Assembly: GCA_035547835.1 (NCBI GenBank)
Contig: DASZTW010000020.1
Coordinates: 84,745 to 148,744, forward strand
DNA from: Acidimicrobiales bacterium
Lineage (GTDB): Bacteria > Actinomycetota > Acidimicrobiia > Acidimicrobiales > Iamiaceae
DNA length: 64,000 nucleotides
Direction of reading: 5' to 3'
Below, one piece after another: positions 1-7,610 of this stretch (the first letter of the stretch is position 1; each line of letters begins with the position of its first letter). The notes below the pieces were generated by a model. The model made no database searches. It was not told the DNA's origin and saw only the letters and a program-made list of their open reading frames with translations. A program made the position numbers and the translations under genes.

Positions 1-121
1 AGTGCTCACCGTTCGGGCCTGACAGGGTCGTGGTCGGCTCCGCTCCAAGGCCGTCGAGCATCGCCGCCAACGCCTGCAACGGCTCAGCCGGGGGCAGCAC
101 GGTTCGTTCGATCGTGGACAT
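1..121 (-). CDS. Putative excisionase-family (helix-turn-helix) antitoxin, N-terminal fragment
   Basis: Only the first 40 codons are in the window; the gene continues off the left edge. The reading frame starts MSTIERTVLPP and continues AEPLQALAAMLDGLGAEP, with an AAGGAGG ribosome site 12 nt upstream (134-140) and a nearer GGAG (128-131). This N-terminal pattern (IERTVLPP, then a leucine/alanine helix) is what I recall from actinobacterial antitoxins with a C-terminal MerR/excisionase helix-turn-helix, usually paired with a PIN-domain toxin. The DNA-binding domain itself lies outside the window, so the family call rests on the N-terminus alone. Its position next to an integrase remnant and a tRNA gene fits an accessory locus. 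Confidence 0.45.
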   Translation of the reverse strand, partial: MSTIERTVLPPAEPLQALAAMLDGLGAEPTTTLSGPNGEH

Positions 122-153
122 CGCCACTCCGGTCCTCCTTCTCGACCTTCAAG

Positions 154-182
154 ACCGTACCGCCAATTCGAAAGATTCGCAA
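154..182 (-). promoter_or_regulatory. Putative sigma-70-type promoter of the antitoxin gene
   Basis: Reading the minus strand, TTGCGA (182-177) and TACGGT (159-154) are separated by exactly 17 nt. Transcription would begin near 147, about 25 nt before the start codon at 121. This stretch is visibly more AT-rich than its surroundings. It is a sequence match only. Confidence 0.4.
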
Positions 183-386
183 CCAGCAAGGTGGCGGTCC
201 AATCCCGGCCGTGGCCGAGATCGCGCCAGGTCGATGCGTTCCCTCGACTCGGCCGACAGGCCCTCCAGCCTTCCTACCTGCACTTTCGCGAGGCCATGAG
301 GGGCGGGGCGTCACCAAAAGGGCGGTGTCTACCGATCGTTTCTCCGTGTTCCGATCGCGGAACCGCACGTCCACAAGGAGGACAAC

Positions 387-743
387 CACCTGCGCCACAC
401 CCACGGCAGCCTTCTCATCAAGGAGGGCGTCCCGGTGAAGGTCGTCTCCGAACGGCTCGGCCACGCTCAGATCGCCCACACGATGCAGACCTACCAGCAC
501 GTCCTGCCCGGCATGCAAGCCGCCGCCGCCGACACCACCGAGCGCCTCGCCAACCCTCGACCGGGAACCACGACCCCACCGAAGAGGACTCCGACGAGGA
601 AGACCACGCCGAAGAAGACCTCTCCGGACAAGGCCACAGCAAAGGAAGGCACGCCAAAGAAGGCTGCAGCCAAGAAGGCCACGAAACCGGCTCGGAAGAC
701 GCCGGTGGAACGTCGTGGGAACAACCGGAGGAAGGCCGCCTGA
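387..743 (+). pseudogene. 3' remnant of a tyrosine recombinase (phage-type integrase)
   Basis: The frame reads HLRHTHGSLLI, then KVVSERLGHAQIAHTMQTYQHVLPGMQ. This is the C-terminal catalytic end of actinobacterial tyrosine recombinases: the LRHTH arginine box, the LGH box and the nucleophile tyrosine in TYQHVLPGM. Upstream of 387 the frame no longer resembles an integrase, so the N-terminal and core-binding parts are missing. The usual HDLRH box reads NHLRH, which loses the box histidine. After the recombinase part comes a roughly 60-residue tail rich in Lys, Pro, Ala and Thr (KKAAAKKATK). The first in-frame start is GTG at 435, which would exclude the arginine box. A truncated, inactive relic beside the tRNA gene is the best reading. 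Confidence 0.75.
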
Positions 744-767
744 ACCGGTAGAACGCCCTCCTCAAGG

Positions 768-800
768 ACGAAGGCCCAGGTCGCTGACCTGGGCCTTCGT
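768..800. terminator. Perfect 15-bp hairpin between integrase remnant and tRNA
   Basis: Positions 768-782 (ACGAAGGCCCAGGTC) are exactly complementary to 786-800, with loop GCT. There is no T-tract on either side, which is common in high-GC actinobacteria. It lies 8 nt beyond the 3' end of the minus-strand tRNA and 25 nt beyond the plus-strand recombinase remnant, so it could stop transcription from both directions. Confidence 0.6.
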
Positions 801-808
801 GCTGAAGC

Positions 809-885
<77 letters not shown>

Positions 886-896
886 GCGTGGGAGGG

Positions 897-926
897 ACTG
901 TACCAACGGTGGCGTGGACCTTCCAA
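897..926 (-). promoter_or_regulatory. Putative promoter of the initiator tRNA gene
   Basis: On the minus strand TTGGAA (926-921) and TACAGT (902-897) are separated by 18 nt. Transcription would start near 890, about 5 nt before the mature tRNA 5' end at 885. The position is what a tRNA promoter would need, and the -10 box is a good match. Confidence 0.45.
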
Positions 927-972
927 CCCCGTGCCGGCGACCGGGCGAGATCGTCGACGGAGGACCGGCTGC

Positions 973-1557
973 TTACCGGGCTGCGGCGGGTGCGAGCAGC
1001 GTGGTGAACACGGCGACCAAGTCGCGTTCGACCTCGTCGCGAGTGGCGTGACCGGCGAGCCACGTGGTGACGCCGCCGACCAGCGCACCTTGCGCAACGC
1101 CGGCCACCACTTTGGCTCGGTCGCGGTCGAGGCCGTGGAAATGGGTGAACACCTCGATCACGAACGGCACGCCGGCGGTGCCGGGGTCGGCCACTGCCGC
1201 GACGGTGGAGCCCGGCGCGGTGAGCGCGCCGAGCACTGCGGCCCGCCGGCCCATCTCCTCGAAGTAGGCGTGGATGCTGGTGCGGATCAGGTCGTCGCCG
1301 GGGCCCGCTGCCTCGAGTGCCCGCCAGGCCGCCCGCCCGAGGGCCTGGGTCTCGCGTCGGTACAGCGCGACGAGCACAGCATTGCTGTTGTCGAAATGCT
1401 TGTAGGGCAACGCTTTGGACACGCCGGCCTCGACCGCCAGACGCTCCATGCTGAGCGCGGCAGCGCCGTGCTCCACCAGGATCTCGGCGGCCGCGTCGAG
1501 CAGCTGGTCGCGGCGCTCGTCGGCGGGCAGGCGCGACCGCGTGGTCGCCGTGGGCAC
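973..1557 (-). CDS. TetR/AcrR-family transcriptional regulator
   Basis: This 194-residue protein has the TetR layout. An N-terminal helix-turn-helix (about residues 10-57) starts with RRDQLLDAAAEILVEHGAA and contains the recognition-helix region VEAGVSKALPYKHFDN. It is followed by an all-helical ligand and dimerisation domain. The start is GTG at 1557, two bases after the stop of the amidohydrolase gene, so the two genes are cotranscribed. TetR proteins are usually ligand-released repressors of neighbouring genes. Here the obvious target is its own operon, through sites upstream of 2717. The ligand cannot be inferred. The KALPYKHF recognition helix differs from the commoner TLYYHF pattern. 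Confidence 0.85.
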   Translation of the reverse strand: MPTATTRSRLPADERRDQLLDAAAEILVEHGAAALSMERLAVEAGVSKALPYKHFDNSNAVLVALYRRETQALGRAAWRALEAAGPGDDLIRTSIHAYFEEMGRRAAVLGALTAPGSTVAAVADPGTAGVPFVIEVFTHFHGLDRDRAKVVAGVAQGALVGGVTTWLAGHATRDEVERDLVAVFTTLLAPAAAR

Positions 1558-1559
1558 GA

Positions 1560-2717
1560 TCAGGCCCGCACGAGGTCGCGGAAGTTGCCCTCGTAGAAGG
1601 CGTCGCGCGCGGCGGCATCGGTGCCGTGCTCGTCGAACGCTCGCTCGAAGCGGCCGATCGGGTCCTTGGTGCCCTCTGGGTGGGGGTAGTCGCTGGAGAA
1701 CAGGTACAGCTCGGGGCACGACAGGGCGATGAGGTCGGCCACGTCCTCGCCGGGGAACGGCGTGAAACGCACTTGGCGGCGCAGGTACTCCGACGGGGTG
1801 AGGCTGAGCTCGGCGAGCATCGGCTCGGTGCGGCGGAACATGCGGGCCGTCGAATCGAGGCGCGACAGCAGCGACGGCACCCACGAGGCGCCCATCTCGA
1901 TCACGCCACAGCGCAGGTCGGGGAAGCGCTCGAACACGCCGTCGAGCACCATGGCCGTGAGAAACGTCTCGGCTGCGTGGTGCACCGAGGGCAGGTCCTT
2001 GGCGCGCAGGTTCTCGCCGCCACCGTGGAGGTCGACGGGCCGCGGGCGACCATTGCGGTGCCAGCCCTTGGAGATGCCGCTGCGACCACCGCCGATGTGC
2101 AACACCACGGGCACGCCCGCATCCTGCACGGCCGCCCACACTGGGTCGTTGTCGATGTGCGCCGGCGACCGGCCCGACGACGGCGCGTGGAGGAGCCACA
2201 GCGCCCCGCAACCGAGGTCGAGCGCCTCGGCGAGCGCCTGCAGCGAGCGATCCGGGTCGTTCAGCGGCAAGAAGCCCACACCCAGCAGCCGGGCGTCGCT
2301 CCCACAGAAGTCGTGCATCATCCGGTTGTGCGCGCTCGCGCCGCCGTAGACCACGTCGAGGTCGTCGCTGAACGCGAACAGGCCGAGCGAGAACGTCGAG
2401 AACACGAACTGCGACTGGAACCCCAGCAAGTCGAGGGCCCGCGACCTTTCCGACGCGTCCATGGCGCCCAGCGCCACCCAGCCCTTCGCCGACGCGATCA
2501 CGTCGTCCTCGAGCTGCGCGGTGCGCGCCGCGTCGCCGATGCGCGCCTCGCCGGCTGCAATGGCCTTCGCCGCGCCCGCGCCGCCCTTGTCGAGCACGCG
2601 GCTCATGTCGGGGAGCTTGGCGCGGGTGGCTTCGTCGGCGTGGTCGCGCAGCCAGTCGAGGCCTTCCATCAGGTGGCTGTCGGCGTCGTGGATGACCGGG
2701 CGGTGTGCGTAGACCAT
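1560..2717 (-). CDS. Amidohydrolase family 2 (ACMSD-like TIM-barrel) protein
   Basis: The 385-residue protein carries the hallmarks of the amidohydrolase-2 family. There is an N-terminal metal motif HDADSH (residues 10-15), an internal histidine segment around VVLHIGGGRSG, and the C-terminal SSDYPHPEG motif holding the catalytic aspartate. Family members use a zinc or similar metal to hydrolyse or non-oxidatively decarboxylate aromatic and related carboxylic acids; the substrate here is unknown. ATG at 2717 was chosen because AAGGGGAG lies 8 nt upstream and the conserved N-terminus begins just after it. A longer frame to 2768 has no support. It forms an operon with the downstream tetR gene, and its leader contains the intergenic repeat at 2733-2820. 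Confidence 0.8.
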   Translation of the reverse strand: MVYAHRPVIHDADSHLMEGLDWLRDHADEATRAKLPDMSRVLDKGGAGAAKAIAAGEARIGDAARTAQLEDDVIASAKGWVALGAMDASERSRALDLLGFQSQFVFSTFSLGLFAFSDDLDVVYGGASAHNRMMHDFCGSDARLLGVGFLPLNDPDRSLQALAEALDLGCGALWLLHAPSSGRSPAHIDNDPVWAAVQDAGVPVVLHIGGGRSGISKGWHRNGRPRPVDLHGGGENLRAKDLPSVHHAAETFLTAMVLDGVFERFPDLRCGVIEMGASWVPSLLSRLDSTARMFRRTEPMLAELSLTPSEYLRRQVRFTPFPGEDVADLIALSCPELYLFSSDYPHPEGTKDPIGRFERAFDEHGTDAAARDAFYEGNFRDLVRA

Positions 2718-2732
2718 GGCTGCTCCCCTTGG

Positions 2733-2820
2733 GACCTGCGCGGGTAGGTCGCCCGAGTCGCGGGTCACGGTTCGATTCGCCAGGCCGCTCCTCGCGAACA
2801 GGCGCCGTGTTGATGGGCCG
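2733..2820 (+). repeat. Structured intergenic repeat, copy A (other copy at 51250)
   Basis: This 88-nt stretch matches 51250-51336 at all but about 11 positions plus one single-base gap. Two fold-backs are shared by both copies: GACCT...AGGTC at the left end, and a central TTCGCCAGG facing CCTCGCGAA (one mismatch here). It fills the leader of the amidohydrolase gene and ends 15 nt before that gene's start codon. The rest of the gap between genes (2821-3006) shows nothing I can assign. Confidence 0.75.
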
Positions 2821-3006
2821 GCGCGCCCATCGGCTCGCCCCTTGGGCTGACCGCCACAAGTTACGGTTTCTCACCTAGGGCGTCAACAGGTCGACCGCGC
2901 CCGTCAACCCCGTCCACACCCGCACCCGGGTCGCGGCCACCGCGCCGGGGAAGCGTCGGCCGCGGTGGGCCACGTGTTGCCGATCCTCGCGGGCCCGGCG
3001 CGTCGA

Positions 3007-3447
3007 TCAGCGCGGCTCGAGCACGAACAACGGGATCTGACGGTCGGTGCCGGCCTGGTAGCTGTCGTACGCGGGCCACACCTCGACGGCCCGAGCCCAC
3101 CACGTTGCCTTCTCGTCGCCCGACGCCTCGCGCACGGTGAGGTCGTGCTTCGTCTCGCCGTCGTGCACGCGGGCAACCGGGTTGGCTCGGAGGTTGTGCA
3201 CCCAGTTGGGGTTCGTCGGCGCACCGCCTTGCGAGCCGATCACCACGTACGTGCCGGCCCCGTCGGTCACGCGCACCAGCGGCGTCTTCCGGACCTTGCC
3301 CGACTTGGCACCCAGCGTCCACAGCACGATCCACTCGTCGCCGACGATCTCACTGGGCTCGGCGCCGTTGGTGCGCTCGTACCGCTCGACCTCCTTGGCG
3401 ATCGGCTCCCACGGGCTCGGCTGGTACTCACCATCGAAGTTCGCCAT
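3007..3447 (-). CDS. Deazaflavin (F420)-dependent nitroreductase family protein, Ddn-like
   Basis: A 146-residue protein of the actinobacterial Ddn/split-barrel family. Diagnostic stretches are LGAKSGKVRKTPLVRV (the GAKSG-K-R-TPL signature), YVVIGSQGGAPTNPNW and HNLRANPVARV. Family members bind reduced coenzyme F420 and reduce quinones or other acceptors; many are quinone reductases in the cell envelope. ATG at 3447 follows a GGAAGGGA ribosome site; the longer frame upstream is arginine-rich and unsupported. It is divergent from the methyltransferase gene with under 60 nt between starts, so the two promoters must overlap. The precise acceptor is unknown. Confidence 0.85.
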   Translation of the reverse strand: MANFDGEYQPSPWEPIAKEVERYERTNGAEPSEIVGDEWIVLWTLGAKSGKVRKTPLVRVTDGAGTYVVIGSQGGAPTNPNWVHNLRANPVARVHDGETKHDLTVREASGDEKATWWARAVEVWPAYDSYQAGTDRQIPLFVLEPR

Positions 3448-3503
3448 TGCAGTCCCTTCCGGGCGGTGACGGTCGGGTCGGTACCATGCCGCACGGTGAT
3501 GGC

Positions 3504-4340
3504 ATGAGCGAAACGCCCGACAGCAGTGCCGTTCGCACGGCCTTGTGGCGCGCCCTGCACGTGCAGGTCGACCCGCCGCCACACCTGATCGCCGACGAGA
3601 TCGGCCTGCAGCTCGCCGACCCGCCCGACGGGTGGCAGGCACGTGGCGACATGCACCCCCAAGGCACCGGCCCGTACCGGATCGGGATCGTGGCGCGCAC
3701 CCGCTTCGTGGAAGACGTCGTGGTCGACGAGCAGATCGGCCAGTACGTCTTGCTCGGGGCAGGGCTCGACACGTTCGCGCAGCGCCACCGCGACCTCGCC
3801 GATCGGGTGCACGTGTTCGAGATCGACGATCCCGGCACGCAGGCGTGGAAGCGGCAGCGGCTCGACGACCTCGGCTACGGGGTGCCCGCCAACCTCCACC
3901 TCGTCCCGGTCGACTTCGAGACCACCGGCGACTGGTGGGGCTCGCTGCTCGCCGCCGGCTTCCACCCGACGGCGCGAGCGCTGGTGTCGTCGAGCGGCGT
4001 GTCGATGTACATCACCAAGGAAGCCACCGGCGCCACGCTGCGGCAGCTCGCCGCGATGGCACCGGGCTCGGTACTGGCGATGACGTTCATGGTGCCGCTC
4101 GAGCTGGTGGACGCCGCCGAACGCCCCGGGCTGGAGGCCGCGGCGCGGGGCGCGGAGGCATCGGGCACACCGTGGATCAGCTTCTACACACCCGGGGAGA
4201 TCGTGGCCCTCGCCGACGACGCAGGATTCGCCGCAACCGAGACCGTCACCACCGTGGAGATCGCCGACCGCTACCTGGCCGGCCGCTCCGACGGCCTGCG
4301 AGCGGCGAGCGGCGAGCGCATCCTCATCGCCCGCACCTGA
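3504..4340 (+). CDS. Class I SAM-dependent methyltransferase, TIGR00027/LCM type
   Basis: About 278 residues with the leucine-carboxyl-methyltransferase-like fold common in mycobacteria and relatives. The SAM-binding motif is YVLLGAGLDTFAQR, followed by an acidic residue at VFEIDDP that would hold the ribose, and later FISFYTP-like C-terminal elements (WISFYTPGE). TIGR00027 enzymes are O-methyltransferases, several acting on polyketide or lipid products; the substrate here is unknown. Three in-frame starts exist (3447, 3486, 3504). ATG at 3504 is chosen because it is closest to the conserved VRTALWRALH start and does not overlap the divergent nitroreductase gene. The ribosome site is weak in every case. 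Confidence 0.82.
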   Translation: MSETPDSSAVRTALWRALHVQVDPPPHLIADEIGLQLADPPDGWQARGDMHPQGTGPYRIGIVARTRFVEDVVVDEQIGQYVLLGAGLDTFAQRHRDLADRVHVFEIDDPGTQAWKRQRLDDLGYGVPANLHLVPVDFETTGDWWGSLLAAGFHPTARALVSSSGVSMYITKEATGATLRQLAAMAPGSVLAMTFMVPLELVDAAERPGLEAAARGAEASGTPWISFYTPGEIVALADDAGFAATETVTTVEIADRYLAGRSDGLRAASGERILIART

Positions 4341-4433
4341 CCTCGATCCAGGACCTCCTCGCGACACACCTCGCCGCCATCGACGGCAGCCCGGGTCGTC
4401 GGCGGTGGCACGTGTAGCTCGTTTCGTGTCGGG

Positions 4434-4690
4434 TCAGGCGGACCGTTCGGCCATGCACACCACCAGTGACTTGGGGGCCCACGGGTCGAGGCACGCGACT
4501 CCGAGCGGTTCGAAGTGTCGGGCGTTGCGGGTGACAACGATCATCTGGGCGGCTTGGGCGACGGCTGCACTTCAGCGCGTCGTCGAGCGGGGTGTGTTCG
4601 GGGACCCGGTACGCGGCCAGGATGCGGGCGGCGGGCAGGTCGAACGGCAGCACCCGGTCCACGAAGGCGGGCAGGTTGCGGATCAGGAGC
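4434..4690 (-). pseudogene. PIN-domain (VapC-like) toxin, C-terminal remnant with frameshift
   Basis: Reading the minus strand, VDRVLPFDLPAARILAAYRV is followed by TPLDDAL. The frame must then shift at about 4570-4574 (one extra A in CTGAAGTGC) to continue AAVAQAAQMIVVTRNARHF and end at TGA 4436-4434. DDAL plus VVTRNARHFEPLGV is the typical C-terminal half of a PIN-domain ribonuclease toxin, including one or two catalytic acidic residues and the TRN motif. The N-terminal half with the first catalytic Asp is gone; the frame instead runs out of an Mrr-like fragment. No antitoxin gene adjoins it. The gene is broken twice and should be inactive. Confidence 0.65.
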
Positions 4691-4918
4691 TTCCATCGCG
4701 ACCGAAGCGCCCAGAGCTGACCCGTGAGGTTACTGATCTTTCCCTCGGTCGCGTCCGGGTAGCCGCTCCTGACGAGGGCGTGCACCTCGTCGCGGGTCGA
4801 TGCGCCTGACAGGTCGGCGACCTCGTGGAAGCCACCTCCGGCAAACCCTCGAAGGCGTCTCGTTCGCCAGCTCTGCCGGCACGGGCTAACCCTGCGCGAG
4901 GTTCGGTTGCTTCGTCAT
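4691..4918 (-). pseudogene. Mrr-like restriction endonuclease, decayed N-terminal fragment
   Basis: An ATG at 4918 overlaps the hsdM stop codon (ATGA), but its frame ends at a TAG after ten codons. In the other two frames the same stretch reads ARAGRAGERDAFEGL and then FAGGGFHEVADLSGASTRDEV, followed by PDATEGKISNLTGQLWALRSR. As I recall, these are pieces of the N-terminal domain found in Mrr-type type IV endonucleases (the GER...GLAGGGF and TGQLW regions). At least two frame changes are needed to join them. The C-terminal nuclease domain is absent, and the sequence fuses into the PIN-toxin remnant near 4690. The ATGA overlap implies it was once the last gene of the hsd operon. Confidence 0.5.
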
Positions 4919-6399
4919 GCGTCACGATCGACCTCCACGCCGATGCCTTGGAGGGACTCGGCGAGTTCGGTGAACTCGGCGAGGGCGGCTTCGAGGTCTT
5001 CGACGATCTCGGCTGCGATGACACCGGGGGCGGGGAGGTTGTCGGTGTCTTCGAGGCTCTCGTCACGGAGCCAGAAGATGTCGAGGCTGGCCTTGTCGCG
5101 GGCCACGAGCTCGTCGTACGTGAACCGGTGGAACCGCTCGGTCTCCTTGCGTTTGCCACGCTTTCCGGCCTTGTAGCAGTCGACGAAGTCGTCGAGGTCG
5201 GAGCGCCGCAGGGGGTTGGTCTTGAGGGTGAAGTGGTGGTTGGTTCGCAGGTCGTAGATCCACAGATCCTTGGTCCACGCCGTGTCGGAGCCCGGTTTGC
5301 GGTCGAAGAACAACACGTTGGCCTTCACGCCCTGGGCGTAGAAGATCCCGGTCGGCAGGCGCAGCAGCGTGTGCACATCACACTCGTGCAGCAGCCGTCG
5401 ACGGATCGTCTCCCCTGCCCCACCCTCGAACAGGACGTTGTCGGGCACGACCACCGCAGCCATGCCACCAACGTTGAGCAGCGTCTTGACGTGTTGCAGG
5501 AAGTTCAGCTGCTTGTTCGACGTCGACGCCCAGAAGTCGTCGCGCACCACGGTAAGGCTCTGACGCTCGGCTTTGCCCTCGGCGTTGATGATCTGGACCG
5601 ACGACTTCTTGCCGAACGGAGGGTTGGTGAGCACCATGTCGAACCGCTCGCCCGGGTCGGCCCGCAGCGCATCGTCGACGTGAACAGGGCTGTCGGACTC
5701 GGGCGACTCGATGCCGTGCAGCAGCAGGTTCATGGCGCACAGCCGCGCGGTGTTGTCGACGATCTCCCAGCCGGTGAACAGCCCCGAGCGCAGGTGGCGC
5801 TTCTGATCGGGGTCGAGGCTGGGGTTGTGGCCGAGGATGTAGCTGAACGCTGCGAGGAAGAAGCCGCCGGTGCCGCACGCGGGGTCGCAGATGCGCATGT
5901 CGGGCCCCGGCTGCATCACGTCGACGATGCCGGAGATCAGCGCCCGCGGCGTGAAGTACTGGCCCGCTCCCGACTTGGTGTCGGCAGCGTTGCGCTCGAG
6001 CAGCCCCTCGTAGGCATCACCTTTCACGTCGGCGTCGAGCATCATCCACGACTCGCCGCCGATCAGGTCCTTGATGAGCCGCTCGAGCTTGGCCGGATCC
6101 TGGATCCGGTTCTGCGCCTTGCGGAACACCACGCCCAGTAGGTCGTCAGTGCCGCCGAGGTGGTTGAGGATCGCGAGGTAGTGCGCCTCGAGCTTCTCGC
6201 CTTTGCGCTCCAGGAGCGACGACCAGTCGTAGCCCTCGGGCACGATCCGCGGCAGGCCGAGTTGGTGCTGCTCGTCGGCCATCTTCAGGAACAGCAGGTA
6301 GGTGAGCTGCTCGAGGTAGTCGCCGTACGACAAGCCGTCGTCGCGCAGGATGTTGCAGTAGTTCCAGAGCTTGTCGACGATCACCTTGGTGTCGCTCAC
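4915..6399 (-). CDS. hsdM: Type I restriction-modification system methyltransferase subunit (HsdM)
   Basis: 494 residues, the usual HsdM length. It carries the N-terminal four-helix HsdM domain (about 1-125), the FTPR motif (149-152), the SAM-binding motif DPACGTGG (172-179) and the catalytic NPPF motif (259-262) of N6-adenine methyltransferases. It methylates adenine in the site recognised by the S subunit and is required for both modification and restriction. The start is GTG at 6399, overlapping the TAG stop of the upstream ATPase gene (TAGTGAG), so the two are translationally coupled. Its own stop overlaps the start of the Mrr remnant. All catalytic motifs are intact. Confidence 0.95.
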   Translation of the reverse strand: MSDTKVIVDKLWNYCNILRDDGLSYGDYLEQLTYLLFLKMADEQHQLGLPRIVPEGYDWSSLLERKGEKLEAHYLAILNHLGGTDDLLGVVFRKAQNRIQDPAKLERLIKDLIGGESWMMLDADVKGDAYEGLLERNAADTKSGAGQYFTPRALISGIVDVMQPGPDMRICDPACGTGGFFLAAFSYILGHNPSLDPDQKRHLRSGLFTGWEIVDNTARLCAMNLLLHGIESPESDSPVHVDDALRADPGERFDMVLTNPPFGKKSSVQIINAEGKAERQSLTVVRDDFWASTSNKQLNFLQHVKTLLNVGGMAAVVVPDNVLFEGGAGETIRRRLLHECDVHTLLRLPTGIFYAQGVKANVLFFDRKPGSDTAWTKDLWIYDLRTNHHFTLKTNPLRRSDLDDFVDCYKAGKRGKRKETERFHRFTYDELVARDKASLDIFWLRDESLEDTDNLPAPGVIAAEIVEDLEAALAEFTELAESLQGIGVEVDRDA

Positions 6400-7556
6400 T
6401 ACATCGCTCGTTTCAGGAATTGATCGAACAGCGGCACGGTGAAAGCGGTATCGCCGTGCGCCGGGCTGTAGACCATGCCCTTGTTAATGAGGCTCGCGCG
6501 CCTCGGACCGACCGATTCCACCCGGACGCCGAGTTGTGCCGCGACGTCGCCCGACCGGTGTGGACCTGGGCCGAGCTCGGCCATTGCCCGGAGATACCGC
6601 TTCTCGGATGGTGTGAGCCGGTCGAATCGAACGGCGAAGAAGTTTCGGTCCAGATGACCAAGCACCGCCGGCGTGACCTGCTCCACGACCTCGATGCCGA
6701 CCGGACCATGTGCGGCTCCGTTCCACAGGTGATAGCCCCATTCCTGGAGGAAGTAGGGGTAGCCCTGCGCATGCGCCACCAAGGCATCCAACGCGCGATC
6801 GTCAACCTCCACACCCTCCGCCGCGGCAGGCGCTCGAATCGCCTCACGCGCGTCGTCGTGCCCGAGGGAGCCGACGGACGGAAACTCGAACAGACGCTCC
6901 GCGTAGGACTTCGCGTCGCCGGCCAGCCCGGGCAGCTGCGGCAGCCCTGCGCCTACGACCACAACCGGCAAGTCTTGTTGCGTCGTTCGGTGGATTGCGG
7001 TGATGAGCGCGGCCAGCTCCACCCCCGAGAGGTATTGGACCTCGTCGACCGCGAGCAGCACGCCGCTGTCCGCCTCCGCCGCGGCGTCTCCAACTGCAAC
7101 CAACAGGTCGGTGATGTCGTCGACCAGCTCCCCGCTGTCTGCCTGACCAGCGAGCGCGTCCACATCGATCGACACCCGCGCGCCGTCGGGGAGCTGCAGT
7201 GAGAAGCTCTTCAACACTCGCAGCGCCCGCAGCACCTTCGCACCGCGTCGACGGGCGTTGTACGCAAGCAAGACCCGGCGGAGGCGCCCGGCAAGCAACG
7301 TGCGAAAATCGCCCGACTCCGGGGCCTCGATGAAGCCCACCTCGAAGCCCTCCTCGACGCCGATCTCGGTGAATCGGTTGAGTAGCACCGTCTTCCCCAC
7401 GCCTCGGAGGCCGATCGGCATGACGCTCTTGCCCGGCCGGCCAGCTCGAGCGCGCTGTGCCGTGACCCTGAAGTGGCGCAGCAGCTCGTCACGTCCGACC
7501 AACGCCGGCGGCTGTGTGCCAGCACCTGGCCGGTAGGGATTGGCTGCCTCATCCAT
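6399..7556 (-). CDS. AAA-type ATPase embedded in the type I restriction operon
   Basis: 385 residues. A Walker A motif GLRGVGKT (49-56), a Walker B LLAVDE (167-172) with a following sensor-like VVGAGLPQL stretch, and a C-terminal winged-helix-like region (LTPSEKRYLRAMAEL onward, ending FDQFLKR) mark a STAND/ORC-like P-loop ATPase. This type is frequent in actinobacteria and is usually annotated only as ATP-binding protein. It lies between hsdS and hsdM. Its stop overlaps the hsdM start by one base, so it is translated with hsdM. Upstream, 7557-7610 is more AT-rich, with a TTGACC near the end of hsdS, so it may also have its own promoter. Its role is unknown; regulation of, or an added effector for, the restriction system are options. 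Confidence 0.8.
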   Translation of the reverse strand: MDEAANPYRPGAGTQPPALVGRDELLRHFRVTAQRARAGRPGKSVMPIGLRGVGKTVLLNRFTEIGVEEGFEVGFIEAPESGDFRTLLAGRLRRVLLAYNARRRGAKVLRALRVLKSFSLQLPDGARVSIDVDALAGQADSGELVDDITDLLVAVGDAAAEADSGVLLAVDEVQYLSGVELAALITAIHRTTQQDLPVVVVGAGLPQLPGLAGDAKSYAERLFEFPSVGSLGHDDAREAIRAPAAAEGVEVDDRALDALVAHAQGYPYFLQEWGYHLWNGAAHGPVGIEVVEQVTPAVLGHLDRNFFAVRFDRLTPSEKRYLRAMAELGPGPHRSGDVAAQLGVRVESVGPRRASLINKGMVYSPAHGDTAFTVPLFDQFLKRAM

Positions 7557-7610
7557 CCTGATGGATCTTACCGCATCTTATGGTTCTTATCGAGAGGTGG
7601 GTAAGGTCGG

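Noticed and set aside
191..751. Overlapping small open frames around the recombinase remnant
   Set aside because: Apart from the frame containing the recombinase C-terminus, none shows a family pattern; they change identity at each frame and are shadows.
2769..2874. Upstream extension linking TetR and amidohydrolase regions into one frame
   Set aside because: The 633-codon frame reads the amidohydrolase in the wrong frame; the family motifs appear only in the frame starting at 2717.
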